This document shows positions 53,675 to 61,755 of a stretch of DNA of 64,000 nt, piece after piece. The translations under genes were made by a program, and so were the position numbers. Positions within the stretch are counted from its first letter, which is position 1. Every line of letters begins with the position of its first letter. Origin of the DNA: JBBATK01 sp039810585 (GTDB lineage Bacteria; Bacteroidota; Ignavibacteria; Kapaibacteriales; NICIL-2); contig JBDHXF010000001.1 of assembly GCA_039810585.1 (NCBI GenBank), positions 1 to 64,000 of the forward strand. The letters are read 5' to 3'. A model generated the notes under the pieces. That model had not been told where the DNA came from and searched no databases. It saw only the letters and a list, made by a program, of their open reading frames with translations.

Positions 53675-53927
53675 GAGCTGCAATCTTCAATTGCTAAGGA
53701 AGAGATTACTCTGTAATCTGACCACGCTGACAAGGATAGCCTATGAAGATTGGTGGATATCTATATGAAGATCATGTTTGTCGGACGACGAACTCTCGCC
53801 AGTGTAGGCAAGTGTGCGATAGAAATTTGAGTCATTACATATCAAGCAGATCAGATGCCGGCAGGAAATCGCGAGAGAGTTGATTCCAATTCCCTTAGCG
53901 AATAGGGCTTAAATGGATACACACGAG

Positions 53928-54428
53928 CTATCTCGGAAGTACCAATACTGTGTCAACTACTCTGAGTTCTTTCGAATCTCCGGGAACCTCATGGCACTCA
54001 AACTTCGATTTGTCATTATACACATGAGTCCACAGTGTTTTCTGAATTGAATAGGTTCCGGGGCGGATATTAAATACCATCGATATTCTTGTCAACTTAT
54101 TTATCCCTCGGGCTCGATCCGATATTTCTTGTGAAGTGTACGATAAACCTAATGCTGTAGAAAACAGGCTGTCCGGACCAAAGTAGCCCACAGAATCGCC
54201 GACGAACTGCATCCATACTTGACTTGACCCAATGCTATCCATCGACCTGCATTCGATTCGTAGTTGATCGCAACTGCTGGAATCCACGAAGTGAAGGGTA
54301 TCCCCTTGGTAGACTTTTGCCTTATCGATCGTACAAAGAGATATGGGATCCGGAGCTGTTGCACCCGAACAGCAGAGAACCATGAGCGATAGAACGAATG
54401 CAATTTTCTCGACACTGTGTTTCTTCAC
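53928..54428 (-). CDS. Secreted protein of unknown function
   Basis: 166 residues if GTG 54428 is used (a GTG at 54452 adds eight residues). Signal peptide KIAFVLSLMVLCCSGATA. The mature part has four cysteines and alternating strands (IRPGTYSIQKTLWTHVY). No family recognised. It lies in the AT-rich accessory stretch beside another secreted protein. No good ribosome site is visible for either GTG. Confidence 0.55.
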   Translation of the reverse strand: MKKHSVEKIAFVLSLMVLCCSGATAPDPISLCTIDKAKVYQGDTLHFVDSSSCDQLRIECRSMDSIGSSQVWMQFVGDSVGYFGPDSLFSTALGLSYTSQEISDRARGINKLTRISMVFNIRPGTYSIQKTLWTHVYNDKSKFECHEVPGDSKELRVVDTVLVLPR

Positions 54429-54814
54429 TGTGCTACGTCTATAAGTACACACTTGTATTTTGACTCAATCTTCTGAGTATGACTTCAGCGTTGAGCGACG
54501 GCGTTGTTGAAACCGATACTTTGATTACCTCGCGAGCGCTTTATTTCTCCCAAACGACATCATGACTCTAAAGTAGATTAATTCAGCGAAATCTGATGTA
54601 TCGTCCAATCTTTTCTCACTGAACCAGAGGTTCCTTGGGAACCCTTAGAATTCGCGCACATGACTTTCAATAACGCCCCAACGCGTTGGTGACTCCTTCA
54701 ATTAATTCACATCATTAAAAGTCCGACAGAGAGGCGCTCGCAGAAACGACGAATCGGTATTTGTAAGCCGAGTGCTTGAAAATCTGTGAATTGATGAAAA
54801 CGCAAACATGTGGC
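54429..54814. other. Non-coding gap
   Basis: No supported gene in 386 bases. It contains two mutually exclusive small hairpins around 54621-54643 (GAACC/GGTTC or GGTTCC/GGAACC). AT-rich. Confidence 0.5.
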
Positions 54815-56344
54815 TCAATGAACAACGACTATTTGTTTTTCGTCTACTTTCTTTCCAGAAACAGTTGTCAAGTAATAACATCCACTCTCTAAATCGCAAT
54901 CTGGTATAGAAAAAGTAGTAGACTGCAATGCGGCGTAGTTGCGTATTAAGTCGCCGCAACATGAATACAATTGCACTTGGTTTAACATCTCATCACAAGA
55001 GAGCTCAATTATACCACCTGTGTACCGCAATTTGACACCGGAATCAATTTCACGATGGATGGTCACATCGTCAGCAATTGGTGCCTCACTATATGAAACG
55101 GCGAACATTTTTTCCCAACTGCTGTTTTTATCGGAATCATACTGACAGCCACCTAAAGCAACGTACTCATGTGGACTAACCTCAACTACATTGTTATACG
55201 TATCCATCAGCGACGTAAATCCCTTTAGCTGACTCCATTCCATAATGCCGCTATGATCAGTTTTAATAATAACGCAATCCATCGCACTATCAAAGCGGAC
55301 GTCATGACTATTTACGTCTTTGTGAGACGCATAGCCGTAAAGCACGAATCCGCCGTCAGATACTTGTCTCAGTCCATTGATGTGACAATAGTAGTCACTT
55401 AATAAATCTCGCGCCCATAATTCTTGACCGGATAAATCAACATAAGCAATGTGTAGTTGAGAGGCACTGTTTTTGACTTCATTCCAGACAATAACGTATC
55501 CGCTGTCTGTAACCCAAATACGCGGCGTGTTGCCATATTTTGCAGGTAAGGTATACTTTGATATTTGAGTATTATTGGCATCCAGTCCGATAGCACTCCA
55601 CTCCAACGTATTAAGAGTATCCTTATCTTCACACGATATGATGACATATTTTTTAAATGCGGTTACGAATTGCACTTTCTTACTTACGACATCAGATTTG
55701 GTTCCGTACAATATTGTTTCACTTAAAACAGAGTCGTTATGAAGGTCAATTCTCTTTACAAACAGTGTATCATCGATTGAATTGATGCACAGAAGCTTAT
55801 CTGGTCCATCTTGCATACAAGAAAATGTCTGAAAATAAGTTCGATCGCCACTTGCAATATGATTCGAGACCGTCTGTACTCCGTTCGTATCGTCCCAAAG
55901 CAAATGAGTTAATACAAAGGGGCCGTAAACAATAACATTAGAAACGCCTTTTGACCCATAAATCTGGATACTATCGTCCACATAACGTACGGTTGCTGTA
56001 AAAAATGCCGTGTCCTTTAATCCGCGTGACGACAATTGTATATATGAATTCAATGTAGCCATTGTATCCACTTTCGCATACACACTGCCGTTTCCAGTTG
56101 TTCCAACTATCAGCCACTTGTTATTACTTGATCTCACTAGGTCTGTTGCTGCAACATTCCATGTGTCATTCGTTTCGTCCAATATTATGCTTGACCACTT
56201 CTCTTGCACAGAATAGCCGTTTCCGAAAATTGCTTGAGAGACTGCGTTGTTATTGTAAAGCGCACGCTTGTTTGTCTCTTTTGCGTCGCAGCGAAGAACA
56301 AAAACGGCGACAATGAAGATTACCAGCAATGTATTGTAATTCAT
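54815..56344 (-). CDS. Secreted protein with type IX-like C-terminal tail
   Basis: 509 residues from MNYNTLLVIFIVAVFVLRC (ATG 56344), a signal peptide. The body has repeated strands of the kind ADTDLVRSSNNKWLIVGTTGNG and SDGGFVLYGYA, suggesting a beta-propeller of about 40-50-residue blades. The last ~65 residues (VQLYSCCGDLIRNYAAL, LESGCYYLTTVSGKK) look like a Por-secretion sorting domain, though divergent. Probably exported or surface-attached. AT-rich relative to neighbours. Confidence 0.68.
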   Translation of the reverse strand: MNYNTLLVIFIVAVFVLRCDAKETNKRALYNNNAVSQAIFGNGYSVQEKWSSIILDETNDTWNVAATDLVRSSNNKWLIVGTTGNGSVYAKVDTMATLNSYIQLSSRGLKDTAFFTATVRYVDDSIQIYGSKGVSNVIVYGPFVLTHLLWDDTNGVQTVSNHIASGDRTYFQTFSCMQDGPDKLLCINSIDDTLFVKRIDLHNDSVLSETILYGTKSDVVSKKVQFVTAFKKYVIISCEDKDTLNTLEWSAIGLDANNTQISKYTLPAKYGNTPRIWVTDSGYVIVWNEVKNSASQLHIAYVDLSGQELWARDLLSDYYCHINGLRQVSDGGFVLYGYASHKDVNSHDVRFDSAMDCVIIKTDHSGIMEWSQLKGFTSLMDTYNNVVEVSPHEYVALGGCQYDSDKNSSWEKMFAVSYSEAPIADDVTIHREIDSGVKLRYTGGIIELSCDEMLNQVQLYSCCGDLIRNYAALQSTTFSIPDCDLESGCYYLTTVSGKKVDEKQIVVVH

Positions 56345-57021
56345 GAGAGAAGTAAAAAAGATGCACCGCTGCGGTTTGATAACAAAGTTGCAACGAATTA
56401 TGAGATTACGCTTAGTGATGAAGGAATAGCTCTGCTCTAGTAACCAGCTACACAACTGGAGCTTGGAACTAACGGCTGTGCGTTGTACGAACGGTTGCAA
56501 TGTAGTGATAAAGCCGTGTACATAAAGCACATGCCCGGAATTGGGATATCTATTCCAGCACAAGCATTATTCATCAGCACTAGTCTTAATCAAGATCCGA
56601 GCAATTTATTGGAGGATATCTCAAATCCGTTAGGATTGTTTGCAATTGCAGCGCCGCCCTCGTGCGTGTTGAGACATTTCACATTTTCCGAAAGTGTTGT
56701 GCGCACGGAGATTGCGTTTTGAACCTGTCGTTCATTGGGACGCTTTCTCGCACCATTCTCATGGCCAACTCAAGCAAGTCGTTGTGCACGCGGTCCGAGA
56801 AAGCACGAAGCACATCCGTTAGTCCGGTTTGAGGTTGCGTCAACTTAAAAAGTCAAGAATTCTTAGAAAATCTCACATTTTCAGTCTCGCGCTCGAATCC
56901 TTGAGCTTTTCTCCCTCTAAACATTCAGTCATCCAGCGCTCCCTCCACCCATCCATCAGCTCCCCACCTTTCGTAATTTTGTAGTGTACAATCCAATTGA
57001 GTTGAACACGAGTATCACATT
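56345..57021. other. Non-coding gap
   Basis: 677 bases with no gene I can support. A 79-codon frame at 56483-56722 has no ribosome site and no recognisable protein. The downstream end holds the candidate promoter of the DUF1844 gene. Confidence 0.5.
56972..56979 (+). promoter_or_regulatory. Candidate -7 element of the DUF1844-nadK operon
   Basis: TAATTTTG (TAnnTTTG) ends 42 nt before ATG 57022. Confidence 0.35.
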
Positions 57022-57312
57022 ATGCAAGCCGTAGATTTTTCGATAGTTGTCAACATGTTTGCTATGGAGGGAATGGTTGCCTTAGGTAAGCTGAAGCATC
57101 CGGGCACCGGAGAGATGGAACAGAACATGGAGCAAGCCAAGTTTATCATTGATTTGCTGGGTGTATTGCAGCACAAGACCAAGGGCAATCTGGACGATGC
57201 GGAGAGCAGTTTGCTGGAGCAGACCTTGTCTGCGCTGCGACTGAACTACGTGCACGACAGCAACACAAACGATGTGCGTGTGCAGAGTCCTTCAAGTGAT
57301 GGGATGGCATAA
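57022..57312 (+). CDS. DUF1844 protein
   Basis: 96 residues matching DUF1844: FSIVVNMFAMEGMVALGKLKHPGTG, then NMEQAKFIIDLLGVLQHKTKGNL and a final LLEQTLSALRLNYV. Small helical cytoplasmic proteins of unknown function, common in Bacteroidota-Chlorobiota and Deltaproteobacteria. Its stop (TAA) touches the nadK ATG, so the two are co-translated. Confidence 0.88.
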   Translation: MQAVDFSIVVNMFAMEGMVALGKLKHPGTGEMEQNMEQAKFIIDLLGVLQHKTKGNLDDAESSLLEQTLSALRLNYVHDSNTNDVRVQSPSSDGMA

Positions 57313-58200
57313 ATGACACACGTCGGACTCTACGTCAACCCCAACAAGGCCGAAGCTCTGCGCGTTGCGGAGGAAGCTGCTGAGCTTCTCCTGAGCATGG
57401 GTGCAGCCTGTGCGGCGCATGACGACATCGTCTCCCGCATGAAGGCTGCCCTGCAGCCCACAGTGCAGGCTCTGAATACTACCGACCTGGTCAAGTTCTC
57501 GGACGTGATGGTATCGTTCGGTGGCGATGGTACCATGCTCAATTGCGCGCATCACGTGGTGGGAAAAGACATCCCAATCATGGGCATCAACCTCGGCAAG
57601 CTGGGCTTCTTGGCTGAGTTTGCCGCGACGGACTTACAGCAATCGTTGAGCGACCTCATTACCGGTAACTACCGCTTGGTTGATCGCAGCACCATTGCCT
57701 GCACTCTGCCGGTGGATGGCGATCCGGAACGCGTCATTCACGTGCTCAATGAGTTTGTGATCGAGAAGCACGGCTCTTCTCGCATGCTGAACATTTCAGC
57801 AATGGTGGATCAACATCACATTGGCGATTACCGGGCGGATGGCTTGTTGCTGACTACCCCAACAGGATCAACGGCCTATTCACTGTCCTGTGGCGGTCCC
57901 ATCATCACCCCTTCAGCTGAGGTATTTTGTCTTACCCCCATCGCACCGCATACGCTCACGTCACGTCCGCTTATCATCAATGACACCTCAGAAGTCCGCT
58001 GTACCCTGCTTGATAGTGGCTCCGAAGCCTCGCTCGTGGCGGATGGACAGTTTATATGCGACCTCACCAGCGGCCAAAGCATCGTCTTTCACAAATCGGA
58101 ACACGTGGTCAAGCTCATCAAAAAGAGCACCAGTACTTACTTCGATTTGCTGCGTACCAAACTCCTCTGGAGTGCCGGCGCATCCAATAGTTCCAACTGA
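57313..58200 (+). CDS. nadK: NAD kinase
   Basis: 295 residues. The diacylglycerol-kinase-fold motif VSFGGDGTMLNCA (GGDGT near 75-79), GINLGKLGFLAEF, and LTTPTGSTAYSLSCGGP are complete. Phosphorylates NAD+ to NADP+ in the cytoplasm. It starts immediately after the DUF1844 stop. Confidence 0.95.
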   Translation: MTHVGLYVNPNKAEALRVAEEAAELLLSMGAACAAHDDIVSRMKAALQPTVQALNTTDLVKFSDVMVSFGGDGTMLNCAHHVVGKDIPIMGINLGKLGFLAEFAATDLQQSLSDLITGNYRLVDRSTIACTLPVDGDPERVIHVLNEFVIEKHGSSRMLNISAMVDQHHIGDYRADGLLLTTPTGSTAYSLSCGGPIITPSAEVFCLTPIAPHTLTSRPLIINDTSEVRCTLLDSGSEASLVADGQFICDLTSGQSIVFHKSEHVVKLIKKSTSTYFDLLRTKLLWSAGASNSSN

Positions 58201-58208
58201 TCGCAGAA

Positions 58209-58259
58209 GATTTCTTATTCGTACGCGAGGGCTGCGCTGCTTCGCATCGCAACCCTCGC
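58209..58259. repeat. Intergenic hairpin with TTTCTTATTCGT leader
   Basis: GATTTCTTATTCGTACGCG leads into a stem in which GCGAGGG (58225-58231) pairs with CCCTCGC (58253-58259), extended by TGCG/CGCA. It lies just after nadK and eight bases before the Nudix start. The leader is almost identical to 34719-34736. Confidence 0.7.
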
Positions 58260-58266
58260 ATTGTCT

Positions 58267-58917
58267 ATGCACCCATTCATTCCCTACTTGCAGCAGCGTC
58301 TTGGCCAAAGCCTTCCCGGCCCAACAGCCCAACGCCTGATGGCGCCTCGCTTTGCCGGTGGTGAACTACGCTCCTTCGTGGCGCCGGATCATGCCAGGCG
58401 ATCAGCAGTGCTTGCATTGATCTGTGAGAAAGAGAGCACGCTCTCTTTGCTGCTCACTCTTCGATCGGAACGACTGGCCTCGCACAAAGGTCAATTCAGC
58501 TTCCCCGGCGGTCGTATGGAAGAGGGTGAAAGCACCCTGCAAACTGCGTTGCGTGAAACTGAGGAAGAAGTGGGAATCACACCCGACCACGTGCAGGTGC
58601 TCGGTGCTTTGTCCGAACTCTACACGCCGCCATCCAATTCTCAGATCTTTCCCATTGTTGCTTACTGCAACGATTTACCGACACTGCAACATAGTCCGCA
58701 TGAAGTCCAAGAGACCCGTCTCGTAGCTCTCGACGATCTCTTGCATCGTCATGCCGTGGAAGAAGAATGGGACTATCGCGGCACGATCATGACAGTTCCC
58801 TTCTGGCGCCTGGATCATCCCACGCCACTCTGGGGAGCAACCGCGATTATCATCAGCGAATTGGTGGCAATGTATCAGGATTGGTTGGACACGCAGCAGA
58901 CACGCGCACATTCTTAA
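58267..58917 (+). CDS. Nudix hydrolase (CoA pyrophosphatase-like)
   Basis: 216 residues from ATG 58267. The Nudix box GGRMEEGESTLQTALRETEEEVGI (about 82-105) is intact, preceded by RSERLASHKGQFSFPG, the NuCoA pattern. Expected to cleave CoA or its derivatives to 3'-phosphoadenosine and phosphopantetheine; other Nudix substrates cannot be excluded. Confidence 0.88.
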   Translation: MHPFIPYLQQRLGQSLPGPTAQRLMAPRFAGGELRSFVAPDHARRSAVLALICEKESTLSLLLTLRSERLASHKGQFSFPGGRMEEGESTLQTALRETEEEVGITPDHVQVLGALSELYTPPSNSQIFPIVAYCNDLPTLQHSPHEVQETRLVALDDLLHRHAVEEEWDYRGTIMTVPFWRLDHPTPLWGATAIIISELVAMYQDWLDTQQTRAHS

Positions 58918-58962
58918 TTCGCTTCTTCCACCTACAGCGAACACAATTGACTCAACAGATTT

Positions 58963-60063
58963 ATGGACGACACGCAGCAACACTCTGACAACGACGAACG
59001 CACGCATTACCCTGAAAAGCGGGAGGAGCAGGTCGAGTTTCACGCCGGTCACGGCCTCGAACCTATTCGCCTTGATGTGTACTTATGCACGCTTATCAAG
59101 AATGCCACCCGCTCCAAAGTGCAAGCTGCCATTGCCGCCGACCGAGTGAGCGTGAACGGGAAGATTGCGAAGGCCAGTTATAAAGTCCAACCGGGAGATC
59201 ATATCGTTTGTCGCATCCTCAAGCGTCCACCCATCGAACTGCTGCCCGAGAATATTCCCTTGGACATCGTCTACGAGGACGACGATTTGATGGTGGTCAA
59301 TAAACCTGCAGGCATGGTGGTTCACCCTGCGCACGGCAACCGCTATGGCACGTTGGTGAATGCCGTGCTCTATCATATGGGACAACGCGAGTCTATCGTG
59401 ATTGAACAAGAAGATGACAGCGATGACGGCGAGATGGACAGCGGAGAGCTGCTTGATTCCAACGCGTTGAGGCCCGGCATTGTGCACCGAATAGACAAAG
59501 ACACCTCCGGAATTTTAGTCGTTGGAAAGAATCCTCAGGCCACCGAACATCTGTCCTCACAATTCGCCAAGCGCACCGCCAAGCGTGTGTATCACGCCCT
59601 CGTATGGGGCATCGTCAAGAGTGATGAGGCGACCATTGATTTGCCAATCGCGCGATCGCCAAAGGATCGCAAAGTGTTTTGCGTGAATGAAAAAGAGGGC
59701 AAGTCGGCCATCACCGACTACAAAGTCCTCGCTCGCTACGATTTCCTAACGCTCCTTGAATTGCGCTTGAAGACAGGTCGAACACACCAAATCCGCGTGC
59801 ACTGCTCTCACATCCACCATCCCCTGCTCGGCGATGCCGCGTATGGCGGAGCTGCCTTGGTGTACGGTGGAATCCGCGCTCAACATACCACCTCTGCACG
59901 ACGCTGTCTGGAACTTATGCCCCGACAAGCCTTACACGCCAGCTCGCTGGCCTTCACCCATCCCAAAACAGGCACCTGGATGGAATTTCATTCCGAATGG
60001 CCGAGTGATTTTCAAGCCGTGGTGGAATTGGCAGCGAAGCTGCATGAGAAGTCGATAGAATAG
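58963..60063 (+). CDS. RluD-like 23S rRNA pseudouridine synthase
   Basis: 366 residues. N-terminal S4 RNA-binding domain (about 20-95; RSKVQAAIAADRVSVNGK), then the RluA-family catalytic core with the aspartate in HRIDKDTSGIL. An acidic insert (EQEDDSDDGEMDSGELL) precedes the active-site motif and is atypical for RluD. Makes pseudouridines in 23S rRNA helix 69 if a true RluD. RluA/C cannot be excluded from sequence alone. Confidence 0.88.
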   Translation: MDDTQQHSDNDERTHYPEKREEQVEFHAGHGLEPIRLDVYLCTLIKNATRSKVQAAIAADRVSVNGKIAKASYKVQPGDHIVCRILKRPPIELLPENIPLDIVYEDDDLMVVNKPAGMVVHPAHGNRYGTLVNAVLYHMGQRESIVIEQEDDSDDGEMDSGELLDSNALRPGIVHRIDKDTSGILVVGKNPQATEHLSSQFAKRTAKRVYHALVWGIVKSDEATIDLPIARSPKDRKVFCVNEKEGKSAITDYKVLARYDFLTLLELRLKTGRTHQIRVHCSHIHHPLLGDAAYGGAALVYGGIRAQHTTSARRCLELMPRQALHASSLAFTHPKTGTWMEFHSEWPSDFQAVVELAAKLHEKSIE

Positions 60064-60088
60064 ACAGGTTCAACGAAGCTCGTTGAAA

Positions 60089-61273
60089 TTATCCCTTGCT
60101 CAGAAAATAGGTTCGCATCAAGCCCTTACCTTTCACTTCAATTTCGCCGCGTGCCTCGAAGTGAACGGTGTAGCCATCGAAAGCCACATTGAAGCCGCTG
60201 CTGAAGTCGTTCGGAAGTGGACTGGCATTTTGTGTGAGGAAGGTCTTGGCAAAGTCGTGGGAGACTTGGATACGTCCCGGCAGACCAAATTTCTCCATCC
60301 GCGCTGCGATATTCACGGAGTCACCCCACACGTCGTAGGAAAACTTCTGCTCGCCGATCACGCCGGCAACCACAGGACCGCAGTGCATGCCAATGCGGAA
60401 CTTGATATCCATACCGAGTTCCGCGCTCACGTTGGCGCCCACTTCCATCATCGCCAATGCGCTGCGAACAGCTTCGAGAGCGTGATCACTACGCAGATCG
60501 GGTATGCCAACAACAGCCATGTAGGAATCGCCGATGGTTTTGATTTTCTCGAAGTGATGCGACGGCGACTGACGGTCGATACCGATGAAGAATTTGTTGA
60601 GCAGATTGATCAACTGCTGGGCGCTGAGCGTGGATGTTAGATGAGTGAAGCCAACGATGTCCACGAAAATGACGGAGACCGAATCGAAGCTGTCGGCTAT
60701 CACGGTTTCACCGCCCTTTAAACGACTCGCAATTTTCTCCGGTAAGATGTTGAGCAGTAGTCGCTCGGATTTCTGTTGCTCATGTCTCAACTCATCGGTG
60801 CGCTCATCCACCAAATGTTCTAAGTTTTCGTTGAGTTCCTTGAGCTCTCGGTTCTGCACCTCCAGCTGCCTATCCTGATAGTAACTCCGCACAGCTTCGC
60901 TGATGGTGAGCTGCAGATCTACCTCTTCCCAGGGTTTGGCGATGTAGCGGTAGAGGCGCGCATGGTTGACGGCGTTCCCGACGGCTTGAGGACTGGCCTG
61001 TCCGGTCAGCAGAATTTTTAAGGTGTGCGGCAAACGCTCGTGCACCGCAATCAGAAACTCATCGCCTTTCATGCCGGGCATGATGTGATCGCTGACGACA
61101 ACGGGGACTTCCACTTTGTCCTCGCGCAATTCCTCCAACAAATCCAGAGCCTCTTCGGCAGAGGTTAAGGTCTCCACAACGAAGGCATCGCCAAGGCGAC
61201 GTCTGACTTGGCTCTTGATGCTATCCAGCACGAAGCCTTCATCGTCAACACAGATAACAACAGCTTTGCTCAT
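60089..61273 (-). CDS. Receiver-coiled coil-class III adenylate cyclase
   Basis: 394 residues. Receiver domain with phosphorylatable D62 (VVVSDHIMPG) and LTGQA; coiled coil about 135-170; catalytic domain 195-370. Metal aspartates D205 (FVDIVGFT) and D249 (KTIGDSYM) are present, as are N321 and R325. The purine-specifying pair (K of KIKTIG and D314 of YDVWGDSVN) is of the adenylate, not guanylate, type, so cAMP is the expected product. Overlaps the upstream receiver gene by four bases, so phosphorelay from the kinase is likely. Confidence 0.9.
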   Translation of the reverse strand: MSKAVVICVDDEGFVLDSIKSQVRRRLGDAFVVETLTSAEEALDLLEELREDKVEVPVVVSDHIMPGMKGDEFLIAVHERLPHTLKILLTGQASPQAVGNAVNHARLYRYIAKPWEEVDLQLTISEAVRSYYQDRQLEVQNRELKELNENLEHLVDERTDELRHEQQKSERLLLNILPEKIASRLKGGETVIADSFDSVSVIFVDIVGFTHLTSTLSAQQLINLLNKFFIGIDRQSPSHHFEKIKTIGDSYMAVVGIPDLRSDHALEAVRSALAMMEVGANVSAELGMDIKFRIGMHCGPVVAGVIGEQKFSYDVWGDSVNIAARMEKFGLPGRIQVSHDFAKTFLTQNASPLPNDFSSGFNVAFDGYTVHFEARGEIEVKGKGLMRTYFLSKG

Positions 61274-61662
61274 GATTTTTTCAACCCGGTCTTAATCGAT
61301 TCAATCAAATCTTCTTCTTTCCATGGCTTCTGCAAACAGCGATGCAGGTTGGCATCGCGTTGCGCGCGTTCAATGGCTTCCTTGTCAGCCTGACCGGTAA
61401 GCATCATCGTCACGATTTGAGGATACTTCTTGTGCACGGCAATCAGAAACTCGTCACCACGTGTGTCGGGCATCAGCCAGTCTGACACGATGGTGAGCAC
61501 CTCCACGTGATTATCCGCCAGCTCGTCAATCACCTCCCATGCCTCACTCACACTTTGCGCACACTCGTAGGCATACTCATCACCAAACCACTTCTTGGCT
61601 TGGGCACGAAGGACCTGAAGAACCATAAGCTCGTCGTCCACAAACACAATCACATTTTTCAT
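61270..61662 (-). CDS. Single-domain response regulator
   Basis: 130 residues from MKNVIVFVDDELMVLQ (ATG 61662), preceded by GGAGA. Only a receiver domain (VSDWLMPDTRGDEFLIAVHKKYP, LTGQAD, QKPWKEEDL). It shares GDEFLIAVH and LTGQA with the cyclase receiver, indicating recent duplication. Probably a phosphate sink or an interaction partner in the kinase-cyclase pathway. Confidence 0.92.
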   Translation of the reverse strand: MKNVIVFVDDELMVLQVLRAQAKKWFGDEYAYECAQSVSEAWEVIDELADNHVEVLTIVSDWLMPDTRGDEFLIAVHKKYPQIVTMMLTGQADKEAIERAQRDANLHRCLQKPWKEEDLIESIKTGLKKS

Positions 61663-61680
61663 CGCATCTCCGGGTTCATT

Positions 61681-61709
61681 ATTCGTGTGTGCCTTCGGCA
61701 CGCACGTAT
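61681..61709. repeat. Palindromic intergenic element (TTCGTG family)
   Basis: ATTCGTGTGTGCC (61681-61693) pairs with GGCACGCACGTAT (61697-61709) around TTC, with one mismatch and one T-G pair. It separates the sensor kinase gene from the receiver gene of the same operon. Confidence 0.72.
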
Positions 61710-61755
61710 TACCATCTCTCTGCAACACCAGCACTGACTTCAGACACCACCCTTC

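Larger units (their letters stand above)
53256..53927. other. Non-coding AT-rich region with short repeats upstream of fic
   Basis: No convincing gene in 672 bases. It holds variants of AACATCTAACA and CAATTAACA at 53269-53283, 53332-53343, 53358-53366, 53571-53585, 53638-53652 and 53661-53674, and a 7-bp perfect hairpin AGATTAC-TCT-GTAATCT (53703-53719). Base use is more AT-rich than the flanking housekeeping genes. Confidence 0.6.

Noticed and set aside
53256..53927. CRISPR array or iteron origin in the fic upstream repeats
   Set aside because: Repeats are short, irregularly spaced and degenerate; no cas or rep gene is nearby.
56483..56722. 79-codon plus-strand frame in the gap before DUF1844
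   Set aside because: No ribosome site, no family pattern, lies in AT-rich non-coding DNA.
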